Shown here one piece after another: positions 30,144-40,335 of a stretch of 64,000 nucleotides of DNA (the stretch's first letter is position 1; every line of letters starts with the position of its first letter). The DNA is taken from NCBI GenBank assembly GCA_029287535.1, contig JARFQY010000007.1, positions 1 through 64,000 of the forward strand. Reading direction: 5' to 3'. Source of the stretch: Filomicrobium sp. (lineage in GTDB: Bacteria; Pseudomonadota; Alphaproteobacteria; Rhizobiales; Hyphomicrobiaceae). The notes beneath the pieces are model-generated. The model saw nothing but the letters and a program-made list of their open reading frames with translations. It was not told where the DNA came from and searched no databases. The translations under genes and the position numbers were made by a program.

Positions 30144-30461
30144 TCAGTTCATGTAGGGCGCACTTCCGCCTGCCAAACCGGTCGCACTGTCAAAGAAAAA
30201 GCCGGAATCAAAGGGCCCCATGATCGACTGGCGATCCACATCGGGATCGCGGAATTCATCCACATTGCCATAGGTGTTGATTGTGTCGAGATAGTCGTAC
30301 GAATAACCGCCGCGACGCTTCGTATAGCCTTTGTCCTTCTGCCCGCCGCGGGATTTCTTGTACCCGCTGTCACCGCGATAACCTCGTTCTCCCGCATTGG
30401 CCTGGACCGCAACAGCTGACATCCCAACCAGCAACGCAACGCTCAGCAACAGACACTTCAT
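30144..30461 (-). CDS. Small secreted Gly/Lys/Tyr-rich protein
   Basis: Signal peptide MKCLLLSVALLVGMSAVAVQANA, then GERGYRGDSGYKKSRGGQKDKGYTKRRGGYSY. Confidence 0.55.
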   Translation of the reverse strand: MKCLLLSVALLVGMSAVAVQANAGERGYRGDSGYKKSRGGQKDKGYTKRRGGYSYDYLDTINTYGNVDEFRDPDVDRQSIMGPFDSGFFFDSATGLAGGSAPYMN

Positions 30462-30698
30462 GACTTTACTCCTGTCCCCGGCAAAGAAACCCTCTGGGGA
30501 TTTGATGCGACCAAACTATCCCATCCAGACGACATCACAGCAGCGAAATCGCGCCTGGCAGAACACTAATTCTAGGGACTGAAGCAAATCTGTCGCTTGA
30601 GCAACCGATGACCGACAGACCATGGCTGGTGACTTCGGAGGAACCTCGAGACACCTGAGGCTCCCCCGTTCAATGGACCGCAATGAGCGGTGTGTCAC

Positions 30699-30950
30699 CT
30701 ATTTGCAGGCGCGCTGATTCGCAACGCAATGCGTGCCAAGCGGAGCTGGCTTGCATGTCAACAACAGTTTGCCCGAAGGCTTGAACCCATTGTTCTTGAT
30801 CGAGTTGTTGAGCGCGGCCTTGGCCATGAACTTCGCCATGTCTTCGGTGAGCATGGTTGATTCACCGCCCGCCTTTACACAGCCTGCCTGCGCTGCGGAC
30901 GTTGCGAAAGCTGCCGCGATCAAAGCGGCGGCAAGAACGAGAGACTTCAT
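30699..30950 (-). CDS. Small secreted four-Cys protein
   Basis: Signal peptide MKSLVLAAALIAAAFATSAAQA; GCVKAG...LTCKPAPLGTHCVANQRACK. Confidence 0.6.
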   Translation of the reverse strand: MKSLVLAAALIAAAFATSAAQAGCVKAGGESTMLTEDMAKFMAKAALNNSIKNNGFKPSGKLLLTCKPAPLGTHCVANQRACK

Positions 30951-31068
30951 TTCTACAAACCCCCAACTTCCCGGACGAGACCGGGAACTTTACTGAATTG
31001 AGCACTCCCGCGCGGTGCCCGGTGTTCGACTCCAACTGGGTCTTCTACAAACAGAAGCCAGCAAGAGG

Positions 31069-31383
31069 CTACTTCTTGCAGATCGTGGCCGTGCCGTAGC
31101 ACTCGTATCCAAGACCACCCTTTTTGCAGCGATACTTGCGCTTGCCAAAATCGTAACCGCTGGTCTGACCAGTCGCCATCCACTCGGCCCAGGCGCCCCA
31201 GTCGGTTGCCTGCAGCAGCACTTCATCAACCTGGAACTTTGCTCCAGACAGCGAGCCCGCCGTACCCTGTCCTGCTTTCTTGAAGCATGTCTTCGCTTCG
31301 GCCGTACCAGCACCAAAGCCGACGCCCAGAGCAAGCCCGGCAACAAGCGCAAACTTCGACGCATTCATCATGATTTTCTGCAT
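31069..31383 (-). CDS. Small secreted four-Cys protein
   Basis: Signal peptide; AKTCFKKAG...KYRCKKGGLGYECYGTATICKK. Confidence 0.6.
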   Translation of the reverse strand: MQKIMMNASKFALVAGLALGVGFGAGTAEAKTCFKKAGQGTAGSLSGAKFQVDEVLLQATDWGAWAEWMATGQTSGYDFGKRKYRCKKGGLGYECYGTATICKK

Positions 31384-31564
31384 GATCGTATCTCCTAAGA
31401 ACGCCCTTTAAAGGAGCCCCTTTCAATGGGCGGCACGATGCAGCATCAGAATCGCGTTGCCTATTAGGCAATCACGGTAATCCACGTCGTTTAGTTGTTT
31501 TCACGAGAAGCCGTGGCATGGGCGCTACGCTTTCGCACCTTATGCTCATATCTTGGCAAAGGCC

Positions 31565-32261
31565 TCACTGAGACAGCCAGTCGATCCCGAAACGAGCCCC
31601 ATCCCTTTGTTCTAGAACGCGAACCAAGAAAGGCAGCACAAGCCTTGAATCATCAGCCAACTTGTACGGGGGGTTGAGAACCACCAGACCATGCCCGTTA
31701 AGGCGGTCCAAATCATCGGTGGCTCGCATGTAAAACTCCACAACCAGCAGTTTCGCCAGCCCAAGCTCCAAGAGATCTCGCTTGAAGGCCGTAACCGCTC
31801 GCGGATCCTTAGATTGGAAACCACAACATAAGCGTGCGGTTTAAAAAATCTCCGGACGCCTTCACGCAGTCCGTCGACCAACCTTCCAAGTTCCCCTTCT
31901 TGCTCAAAGAGGGGATCAATCAGCACGACACCCCGTCGCTCTTTCGGCGGCAACATGGACTTCGGCGTCTCATAACCATCAAGCCCCGTCACCTTGCTGT
32001 TGCGATAGGCAAACAGAGGCGCAAAGAAAAAAGCTAGCTCATCGGGGATATCGGCCTCCAGCAAACGCCCGATACCCTCTCGCCATTCACCTGTCTTCGC
32101 CGCCCTGTCGGAATCAAGCTCGTACAAGCCCGCCCCGCGTGCGCGTCGATAACGCGAAATGGCGCCGGCTTGCGTCTCAAGTTCGTGATCACTTGCGAGA
32201 ACAGGAGAGGCTTCAAAACATCCGCGAAATTACCGGCGTGGAATGCGTGCCGATAGGTCAT
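31565..32261 (-). pseudogene. rlmJ: 23S rRNA (adenine2030-N6)-methyltransferase RlmJ, frame-disrupted
   Basis: MTYRHAFHAGNFADVLKP..DAHAGRA | LYELDSDRAAKTGEW..YVV | KDPRAVTAFKRDLLELGLAKLLVVEF..VVLNPPY spread over different frames (ORFs 32034-32261, 31612-32127, 31565-31771). Confidence 0.8.
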
Positions 32262-32316
32262 TGACCGATCCGCGTGTCGCCACGAATGAGATCGCAGAAC
32301 GCGGTCGCTTTCGCAC

Positions 32317-32766
32317 TCACGCCTTCTTCTCCCAACGGCCCTGCGAGTTCTGTTGCCAGTACGTTACGGAGCAACCAGCTGCCTTGGCCGCCTTCCATTG
32401 CTGCCGCGCCAGGGCCAGGGCCTCGCTGTCATGGCCATCGAGCAAGTGCACAATTCGAACGAAGCCATCGAGTTTCGAAGCTTCAGCCCCGTCGACCAGG
32501 AATAAGACACCGGCATCATTGGGCACGTCTTCACCGGTCGTCAAATAAACCGGCTGCAACTCAGAGTTTCCATCCGTCTGTTTGCCATGGGGAAGAAAGC
32601 TGTCGTCCCGGTAGGTCCAAAGAGCAAGGTCCAGCGCTTCCAACCGTTGTTCGCTGCCGCAGCGAACAACCGCCTTCCATCCGCGCTCCAGCGTCTTTTC
32701 GAGCAAGCTGGGTAGCACGCGATCAAGCGGTTGACGTTCCAGGTGGTAGAAGAGGACCTCAGTCAC
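32317..32766 (-). CDS. holC: DNA polymerase III subunit chi
   Basis: 'VLFYHLERQPLDRVLPSLLEKTLERGWKAVVRCGSEQRLEALDLALWTYRDDSFLPHG' and 'VYLTTGEDVPNDAGVLFLVDGAE'. Confidence 0.92.
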   Translation of the reverse strand: MTEVLFYHLERQPLDRVLPSLLEKTLERGWKAVVRCGSEQRLEALDLALWTYRDDSFLPHGKQTDGNSELQPVYLTTGEDVPNDAGVLFLVDGAEASKLDGFVRIVHLLDGHDSEALALARQQWKAAKAAGCSVTYWQQNSQGRWEKKA

Positions 32767-32837
32767 GACTTCCGATCAACATCGAACAGAGTGGGCGAGC
32801 GCCAGACAGTTTGACTTCGCCCAGACGCTCGAAGGGT

Positions 32838-33143
32838 TCAACGACGCTGGCGCGCTTTTTTGAGAAGGCTGCGCGGCACCATCCCATGATCGATCAGCGC
32901 GCGAACACAGACCCGGGACAAGCGTTTGCCATTTGAGCGCATGCACCGGTTGAGCTTGCTTGTACCAACCTTGTAGCGCGGGCAGAAACGATTGTAGTCA
33001 CTGCTGCATGCGACCTTGACGGAATCCGGCACGGAGCGCCGGGCACTTACTTCTGAGGTGTAACCAACAAGTGTAGAGGCGCCAACGATCAGGCCAATGG
33101 CCACTGCGGCGCGTCCCTTTTTGATCCTTTTTACAACCTTCAT
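32838..33143 (-). CDS. Small cysteine-rich-repeat (GLG1-like) protein
   Basis: 'VACSSDYNRFCPRYKVGTSKLNRCMRSNGKRLSRVC', four-Cys pattern C-x7-C-x12-C-x11-C; N-terminal hydrophobic segment. Confidence 0.6.
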   Translation of the reverse strand: MKVVKRIKKGRAAVAIGLIVGASTLVGYTSEVSARRSVPDSVKVACSSDYNRFCPRYKVGTSKLNRCMRSNGKRLSRVCVRALIDHGMVPRSLLKKARQRR

Positions 33144-33244
33144 GCTTGCAAGCCCTCTCCAAGGAAGCTGTGTCAACACGTGCACTTAATATGACTAATT
33201 AATACAAATTCTGACGTTCTGGGCCGTTTTATGCGGACCCTTGC

Positions 33245-34699
33245 TCATTTACCGCGACGTTTCGATGTCGCATACGGGTTTTCACCCTTTCGTAGGTTGA
33301 GACGAATCGGCACACCCGGCAAGTCGAATACGTCTCGAAGGCTGTTAGTCAGGTACCGCAAGTAGCTTTGCGGCACCTGCTCGGGACGCGAACAAAAGGC
33401 CACAAACGTTGGCGGTCGCGCCGATGGCTGCGTGATGTACCGAATTTTGATACGGCGCCCGGCAACCGCCGGCGGCGCGTGTCGGATGAGTGCTTCCTGG
33501 AGCCACCGGTTGAGCTCAGGCGTCGGCACGCGCCGGTTCCAGATTTCATAGGTTTCAAAGACGGCCCGCGTCAATCCCTCCAGACCCTTCTCGGCGAGCG
33601 CGGAGATCGTCACCAACTTGATGCCTGGCACCTGTGCCAGCCGCTCCTTCAGTGCCTGCCGCAGCACTTTGAGTTGTGACTGCTTTTCGGTGACGACATC
33701 CCATTTGTTGACAGCGATGACCAAAGCGCGGCCCTCTTTCGCCACCATATCCGCAATGGTTAGGTCCTGATGTTCGATGCCGCGCTCAGCATCAATGAGC
33801 AAGACGACGACCTCGGAAAACCGGATCGCGCGGATCGTATCACTGGCCGAGAGCTTCTCCGCCTTGTCTTGGACCTTGGCCTTGCGGCGCAAGCCGGCGG
33901 TATCGAACAGCCGCAGTTGCCGCCCGTCGATCGTTACGTCGGTTGAAACGGAATCCCGGGTCAGCCCCGGCTCAGGCCCGGTGATCATTCTTTCGTCGCC
34001 GATCAGCGCGTTCACTAACGTCGACTTGCCCGCATTCGGCCGACCGACAACGGTGACACGCACCGGCCGATCGAGCACCCGCTGGCGCCGGGCCTCGCGT
34101 TCGTCGCGTTTCGCTTGCTGATCACCTCCGCGGCGGCGACCCCGCTCCGAGGTCGAATTTTCGTCGCTCAGCCCGAGCGCCGACATCATGTCCGAAACGA
34201 GTTCGCCAATGCCTTCACCGTGCTCTGCGGAAATGGGAATGGGCGCTCCCAGACCAAGTTCGAAGGCCTCGTAGAATCCGTCCTGCCCAGCCCGCCCTTC
34301 ACACTTGTTGGCGACCAGAATGCTCGGCCTGCCGGCGCTGCGAACCACCCTTGCAAAAACGGCATCCGCCGGCGTCACGCCATCGCGTGCATCGATCACG
34401 AACAAGATGAGATCGGCTTCCGCGATAGCCTGTTCGCTTTGCTCGCGCATCCGCGCCTGGATCGAACCGGCCGCGGCCTCCTCCAGTCCCGCAGTGTCGA
34501 TCAAAACGACTTGATGGGAGCCTAGTTCCGCATCCCCCTGGCGCCTGTCACGCGTCAAACCTGGCAAATCGGACACAAGCGCCGTCGAGCGGCCGGTCAA
34601 GCGATTGAACAAGGTTGACTTGCCAACATTCGGACGCCCGATGATGGCGATCGTCGGGGGTTGGTTTCCTTCTGAGATTTCATCGTTGAAAGTAGCCAT
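33245..34699 (-). CDS. der: Ribosome biogenesis GTPase Der (EngA)
   Basis: Two G domains: 'IIGRPNVGKSTLFNRLTGRSTALVSDLPGLTRDR' and 'VVGRPNAGKSTLVNALIGDERMITGPEPGLTRDS'; KH-like C-terminal domain. Confidence 0.97.
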   Translation of the reverse strand: MATFNDEISEGNQPPTIAIIGRPNVGKSTLFNRLTGRSTALVSDLPGLTRDRRQGDAELGSHQVVLIDTAGLEEAAAGSIQARMREQSEQAIAEADLILFVIDARDGVTPADAVFARVVRSAGRPSILVANKCEGRAGQDGFYEAFELGLGAPIPISAEHGEGIGELVSDMMSALGLSDENSTSERGRRRGGDQQAKRDEREARRQRVLDRPVRVTVVGRPNAGKSTLVNALIGDERMITGPEPGLTRDSVSTDVTIDGRQLRLFDTAGLRRKAKVQDKAEKLSASDTIRAIRFSEVVVLLIDAERGIEHQDLTIADMVAKEGRALVIAVNKWDVVTEKQSQLKVLRQALKERLAQVPGIKLVTISALAEKGLEGLTRAVFETYEIWNRRVPTPELNRWLQEALIRHAPPAVAGRRIKIRYITQPSARPPTFVAFCSRPEQVPQSYLRYLTNSLRDVFDLPGVPIRLNLRKGENPYATSKRRGK

Positions 34700-34814
34700 G
34701 CGTGTCTATCGCACGGCTCGAGTGGTCCGCACAATTACAACCAAGAAAGCTTGGTTTCTGCTTCCCGCCTAAGAATGTCTGGTAGCTCGACGTGATTTTC
34801 GCGACGGCAATCGG

Positions 34815-36215
34815 TCAGTTCAGCGAAATCAGCGTTGCGTCATCGCGCATGACGTACATGCGCCCTTGCGCGACCACCGGAGCGATGAAGGCACCGCCGC
34901 CCACATCCTTTTGCGACACCACCCGTCCGGTGACGGGGTCCACCCCAACCAGCGCACCCTTGCCTGAGACCAGCCAGAGCTGCCCACCAGCCAAGGTCGG
35001 ACCTGACCATGTCTTGCCGCCCGACAGATTCATGCTCCAAACCGTATTGCCCGTCATGCGGTCGACCGCCATCAGCTGCCCGCCAGTGTCGACAACGAAC
35101 ACGGTCTCTCCGGCGACCCACGGCCGCTGAGTTCCAGGAACGTTCAGCGTCCACAAGCGTTCGCCGGTTTGTGCTTTGGTCGCCACCATCCGTCCGGAGT
35201 GGCCAACGGCAAACACAACGCCGTCTTTAATGACAGGGGTCGCGGCATCGCGCAGTGATGCGAGCTGCGACATGGCACGCGTCCGGGTGAGATTTTCCGA
35301 CCACCGCGCCGATCCGTCCGCCACGTTCAAAGCCAAGAGGTCTCCGGAAGGATAGGGAACCGCGACGATATCGCCATCGACAGCCGGGCTGACATTCATC
35401 ACCAGACTGGCCTTTTGCGGCAATCCTCGAACCACCCAAATCTCACTGCCATCAAGCCCATTGAGGCAGTAGAAGCGTCCTTCCATGCTGATAATGAACA
35501 GACGCCCGCCAGACGCCGTAGGCGCCGCTCTCACCGGCGTGCCGAGGTTCTTTTCCCACAACAACTTGCCCGTCGCCGGATCGAAAGCCGCAACGCGGCC
35601 AAATCCGCTGACCGCATAAAGCTGGCCGTTCTCGGCGGCAAGACCGCCGCCAAAACCTCCGACGGCACTCGAAGAGAATGTCATCTGCGACATGAACCCG
35701 CTGCCGGCATTCTGCTCGCTTTCTGGAACAAGCGACGCCCGCCAGATGGCCGAACCGCCTGAAGCGGAAAAAGCGCTAACCTGACCGGCTGCATCAAGAG
35801 TGAACACGCGTCCCCCGAAGACCAGAGGCGTGGCGGTGATGCGGCCAGCCTTGCTTGATCCGGTGCCGGCATCGGCACTCCAGGACTTGTTCAACGTTGC
35901 ATTGACGAGCAGATGGCCGGGAGCATTGTTGGCAACACCACCAGGCTGCGACCAGTCATCATTCACTTCTGGCGGCGGCAACACAATTGGCGCCGTGGCG
36001 GCCGCCAGTTCTTGCGGCTTCTTGTCATTGAGCTGGAGCACCGGGACACGACGACCCGGCAATGGCGTCTGCTTTTCAGCAAATGGGTTGAGCTGGCTCA
36101 CCTTCGGCAAGCTCGGAAGGCTGTCGGAACACCCCGATACGACGAGTGACAAACCGGCAACGCACACGGCAAGAACTGCCATGCGGTTTGATCTCAAGGT
36201 GTCCCTCGTCGACAT
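34815..36215 (-). CDS. bamB: Outer membrane assembly factor BamB / PQQ-repeat lipoprotein
   Basis: Lipobox 'LSLVVSGCSD'; repeated beta-propeller motifs; upstream of der. Confidence 0.88.
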   Translation of the reverse strand: MSTRDTLRSNRMAVLAVCVAGLSLVVSGCSDSLPSLPKVSQLNPFAEKQTPLPGRRVPVLQLNDKKPQELAAATAPIVLPPPEVNDDWSQPGGVANNAPGHLLVNATLNKSWSADAGTGSSKAGRITATPLVFGGRVFTLDAAGQVSAFSASGGSAIWRASLVPESEQNAGSGFMSQMTFSSSAVGGFGGGLAAENGQLYAVSGFGRVAAFDPATGKLLWEKNLGTPVRAAPTASGGRLFIISMEGRFYCLNGLDGSEIWVVRGLPQKASLVMNVSPAVDGDIVAVPYPSGDLLALNVADGSARWSENLTRTRAMSQLASLRDAATPVIKDGVVFAVGHSGRMVATKAQTGERLWTLNVPGTQRPWVAGETVFVVDTGGQLMAVDRMTGNTVWSMNLSGGKTWSGPTLAGGQLWLVSGKGALVGVDPVTGRVVSQKDVGGGAFIAPVVAQGRMYVMRDDATLISLN

Positions 36216-36270
36216 ATGTTATCCCCTCTTGTGCCGTCTCCCCCGGCAAGTATTCAGCCGATCCGCAAAA

Positions 36271-37164
36271 CTACTCCGTCGCTTTGGCAGGCTCCTTGGA
36301 GGTAGCCGCCTCTGGCTGCGCTGCTGCCGGCTTTGCCGCCTCGGACTGAGCTTCCTCAGGCTTCGCCGGCTCCGATGTCTTCGGCTCGCTCTCGGCCTCT
36401 TCAACTTTCGCCGGCTGAGGAGTCTTATCCTCAGAAACGACCGACTTTACGGCATCATCCTTTGCTGCGGCCTCGTCCTTTGCTTTGTCGGCTGCAGCCT
36501 CACCTTCACGCGCCGCGACCTGCGCCATTCTTAGCTCAGCGCGCTGGCGCATCGCCGGCGGCGCACCATTGTCACTCAGTATCTTTGCGAACAGTCCACG
36601 GGCCTCATTGAGCTGACCATCCCTCAGTGCGGCCAAACCCAGGAGCTCTTGCGCATTGAAGCGCCACGGACTCTCCGCTTTCACTAGATCGTTGAGCCGA
36701 TTCTGCATCTCGGTAAAGTCGGCTTCCCCAAGTCTTAGCGAAGCTGCCTGAAGAGCCGCAAAACCGCTCAGTAGACTGTCGACGCCGCTGCGTTTTGACA
36801 GCCCGTCGAACTTCTTGAGGGCTTCAGCCTTCTTGCCCTGCTCAACGAGCGTGGCCGCCATTTGCAGCTCCGCAAGTGTTGCATATCCCGTTGGAGCATC
36901 CTTACTCAGCTCGGCAAAAACGCCATCGGCTTCATCGAGTTTGTCGTCAAAAACCGATTGCAGCGCCTTTTGGTAGTCGGCACCGGCCTTTTCCGCGGCA
37001 TCCTGCGCAGACCAGCTCCATATCTGAAATCCGCCTACTGCTGCGATGACAAGGGCTCCCGCCACCACAATCACAGTACCATAGCGCTTCCAGAGGTTTT
37101 CCAGCCGCTCCCGGTCGATTTCTTCTTTAACTTCTCTAAGAAAACTGTCGTTGCTATCGACCAT
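36271..37164 (-). CDS. Membrane-anchored TPR protein (YfgM-like)
   Basis: 'REVKEEIDRERLENLWKRYGTVIVVAGALVIAAVGGFQIW' and TPR-like helices; Ala/Pro/Glu-rich C-tail; precedes bamB-der. Confidence 0.8.
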   Translation of the reverse strand: MVDSNDSFLREVKEEIDRERLENLWKRYGTVIVVAGALVIAAVGGFQIWSWSAQDAAEKAGADYQKALQSVFDDKLDEADGVFAELSKDAPTGYATLAELQMAATLVEQGKKAEALKKFDGLSKRSGVDSLLSGFAALQAASLRLGEADFTEMQNRLNDLVKAESPWRFNAQELLGLAALRDGQLNEARGLFAKILSDNGAPPAMRQRAELRMAQVAAREGEAAADKAKDEAAAKDDAVKSVVSEDKTPQPAKVEEAESEPKTSEPAKPEEAQSEAAKPAAAQPEAATSKEPAKATE

Positions 37165-37378
37165 GACGTTTCTTTGTCTTTGCCTTTTCTCTAGAATTCT
37201 AGGCTGGCGGTCACGCTATACTCTGCAGGGCAGAATACCTTCAATAACAGCCAGCACACCGGCAACACCGGCTCAGCCGCGCGATTGATAACGTCTTTTG
37301 CTCCGAAATCAACGCCGCTGGCCGCGCGAGCGCCCAAGCAGTGGTACTGTTTTGTGTTTTCCTAGAAGACAAGCCCAA

Positions 37379-38275
37379 TCAGTTGCCGGCGGTTTTCGAC
37401 TTTTTCGTGGCCCGGGCAGTGGCTTCGAAGGACCTGCCACCAGCTTCCTTGGGCGCTCCCTTCATGGCGTAGGTATGGTGTGGCTCCGGAAACGACCGTT
37501 TTCGCACCTCCTTGGCATACCAGCCAATCGCCTTGTCAATTGACTCTCCGATCCGGCCAAACTCCTTCACGAACTTAGGCACCCTGGGCGACAGCCCCAA
37601 CATGTCCTCCATCACAAGGATTTGTCCGTCACAGGCCGCCGAAGCGCCGATTCCAATCGTCGGAATAGGGATTGACCGGGTGATCTGGTCGGCCAGCGGC
37701 TCGGCCATGGCCTCCAGAACAACGGCAAAAGCGCCGGCTTGCGCCACCACTCTGGCATCCTCCTCGATTGCCGCCCACTGTGCCTCTTCCCGGCCCTGTG
37801 CCTTGAAACCACCAATGACATTGATTGATTGCGGTGTAAGCCCGATGTGCGCCATCACTGGAATGCCGCGCTCGACCAGATAATGGATAGTCGCCTCCAT
37901 GCGCCGCCCGCCCTCAAGCTTGACCGCGCCACAATCGGTTTCCTTCATCACCCGTGCGGCGTTGCGAAACGCGACCTCGGGGCTTTCCTCGTAGGAACCG
38001 AAGGGCATGTCGACAACGACCAGCGCGCGTTTGGCGCCCCGCACAACCGCCTTGCCATGCATAATCATCAATTCGAGTGAAACCGGCACGGTCGTCTCAA
38101 AACCATGCATGACCATGCCCAGGCTGTCTCCGACCAGGAGAAAATCGCAGTACTTGTCCGCAATCGCAGCAGTATGTGCATGATAGGAAGTCAACGAGAC
38201 AATGGGCTCGACGCCCTTCTTGGCGGCAATATCTGGCGCCATCAGACGTTTGGTCGGTGCGGACTGCGAGGACAT
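37379..38275 (-). CDS. panB: 3-methyl-2-oxobutanoate hydroxymethyltransferase
   Basis: '[45 protein letters not shown]' and '[20 protein letters not shown]'. Confidence 0.96.
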   Translation of the reverse strand: MSSQSAPTKRLMAPDIAAKKGVEPIVSLTSYHAHTAAIADKYCDFLLVGDSLGMVMHGFETTVPVSLELMIMHGKAVVRGAKRALVVVDMPFGSYEESPEVAFRNAARVMKETDCGAVKLEGGRRMEATIHYLVERGIPVMAHIGLTPQSINVIGGFKAQGREEAQWAAIEEDARVVAQAGAFAVVLEAMAEPLADQITRSIPIPTIGIGASAACDGQILVMEDMLGLSPRVPKFVKEFGRIGESIDKAIGWYAKEVRKRSFPEPHHTYAMKGAPKEAGGRSFEATARATKKSKTAGN

Positions 38276-38646
38276 GGACGATTTTAGACTCCGGCTTTGG
38301 TCAGAAGTGGTCGAAGGGCGCCTGCGACACCCGAATTCACTGAGACCGCCGGAGCCTACACAGACAACGGCTTAAACGCCATTGGCCACAAGATTTCCGC
38401 GATCCAATGGTGAGATCCCTGATAAACTCGGTCTCATCGCCGTTGACGCCCGGCAACACTGGCTCCCTAACTCGCCGAGACAAGGCGAGAAAAGATGGCT
38501 GCCAAAGCCGAGTTCTGCTAACCAAAAATGAACCAACAAATGATCTAACTAAAGACGTTAACAAAATCGCTCGCCATGCTGACCGCTGGCGTGCCGGAGG
38601 CCAGGTGCGTCCGGGGCAGGGAAATTAGATTTATACGGATCGGAAG

Positions 38647-40278
38647 ATGCACACTGGTCAGAAGTCTCGTTTCTTAAGAGCCCTTTCAGTTTTTGGGTTG
38701 GCCGTTAGCCTGACGGCAACTTTAGCTTTGCTAGCGCCCCCTGCGGACGCTGCCAAGCGCAGCCGTAAGAAACCCAGACCCGCGGTTGAGGCGCAAGGCC
38801 CGCTGACACTTATGGTGTCGCTTAAGCGCCAGCGCGTTACCGTCTACGATAAGAACGGCAAGATCACATCAGCTCCGATCTCCTCGGGCCGGCGCGGAAA
38901 TCGCACGCCAACTGGCGTGTTTTCGATCCTGCAAAAGCGTCGCCGCCACTATTCAAATCTTTACGGTTCGGCCATGCCGAACATGCAGCGCATAACCTGG
39001 TCGGGCATTGCTTTGCACGCGGGCCCATTGCCGGGCTACCCCGCCTCCCACGGCTGCATCCGCCTGCCATACAGCTTCTCCAAGCGACTGTTCTCAATGA
39101 CGGAATTGGGAACCCGAGTGATCGTTACCCATCATGACGATAGCCCGCGGTCGTTCGCTCATACAAAACTCTTGAAGCCGCTGCCGCCTGGCAACCCCAA
39201 GAAATTCGCCTCGATCGCGAATTCTGGCCTCGAAGGCAAATCGACAGGCGCTGATGCCGCTAACCTGCTGCTCGGTGTGACGCCGGCCCATGCCAGCGAG
39301 AATTTCGGCGTGCCGGAAGGGGTAGAGCGCACCCGTGCTGCGGTCGAAGCCTATCGGCTCCGCGAAATCTCATCCCTCGAAAATCGGATTGAGAGCATCA
39401 AGGCGTGGCACAAAAAGGCATCGGGAAAGCTGAAATCCGCCAACGCCGAATTGCGGAGTGCCACCAAGGCCGAACGCGAACTGCAGCCGGAAGCACGCAA
39501 CATCGCACAGCGCCTGCGGGCCGCCGAAGCTGCCCAGTCGGCAACCAAGCGCTCATTCCGCGACTTCATGCTCCGCGCTGCCGCCAGCCAGGACGCTGAA
39601 GCCCGCAACAAAGCCGCGCTGGAAGAGGAAGCACTGGAGGCGACGGCGCTGCGTCATTTGAAAGAAATTGAACTCGCACTTTCGGACCGCGATGCGCTTG
39701 ATGATCTTATGGAAGAGCGCCGCGCCGCGATCGAAAAAGCGAAAACGCGCCGTGATATCCTCCAAGACCGGTTCGCGGCCGCCCGCAAGGCCCTTGCGCA
39801 AACGCGCTCCCGGTTGAAGGACGCCAAGGAAGCCTACAAGCGCCGTGAACGGCCGGTGACGATCCTGCTGTCGAAGAAGACCAGCAAGCTTTACGTCCGC
39901 CAAGGCTACGATCCGGTCCTGCAGGCCGACGTCACGTTCGACGATCCGGACGCGCCGATCGGTACCCATGTCTTCCATGCGCTGGAATACAACGCGGACG
40001 GGACGGAACTGAGGTGGCAAGCGGTCACCGCTGCCCGCAAGTACAAGAAGACCGTCTTCTACCGCAACAAACGCGGTCGCAAGCGTCGCAAGAAGGTCGT
40101 ATTGCCGCCTGGTCCGGCACAGACACCCGAAAACGCGTTGAAGCGCGTGACCATTCCGAGCGAAGTGTCCGACGTTCTGGCGGAACTCATTAAGCCGGGC
40201 TCAGCCATCATCGTCACCGATGAACGCAAGAGCAACGAGACCGGCAAGTACACCGACCTCATTGTCACCACGCGCTGA
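38647..40278 (+). CDS. L,D-transpeptidase (YkuD) with central coiled-coil and YkuD-like C-terminal region lacking the Cys motif
   Basis: Catalytic 'SHGCIRLP' in the N-terminal domain; coiled-coil approx. residues 235-400; C-terminal 'RPVTILLSKKTSKLYVRQGYDPVLQADVTFDDPDAPIGTHVFHALEY'. Confidence 0.88.
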   Translation: MHTGQKSRFLRALSVFGLAVSLTATLALLAPPADAAKRSRKKPRPAVEAQGPLTLMVSLKRQRVTVYDKNGKITSAPISSGRRGNRTPTGVFSILQKRRRHYSNLYGSAMPNMQRITWSGIALHAGPLPGYPASHGCIRLPYSFSKRLFSMTELGTRVIVTHHDDSPRSFAHTKLLKPLPPGNPKKFASIANSGLEGKSTGADAANLLLGVTPAHASENFGVPEGVERTRAAVEAYRLREISSLENRIESIKAWHKKASGKLKSANAELRSATKAERELQPEARNIAQRLRAAEAAQSATKRSFRDFMLRAAASQDAEARNKAALEEEALEATALRHLKEIELALSDRDALDDLMEERRAAIEKAKTRRDILQDRFAAARKALAQTRSRLKDAKEAYKRRERPVTILLSKKTSKLYVRQGYDPVLQADVTFDDPDAPIGTHVFHALEYNADGTELRWQAVTAARKYKKTVFYRNKRGRKRRKKVVLPPGPAQTPENALKRVTIPSEVSDVLAELIKPGSAIIVTDERKSNETGKYTDLIVTTR

Positions 40279-40335
40279 TCGGCTGCGCTCTGCGGTTGCC
40301 CATGAATTGACGATCTGGACGCCGCGGGATGGTCT

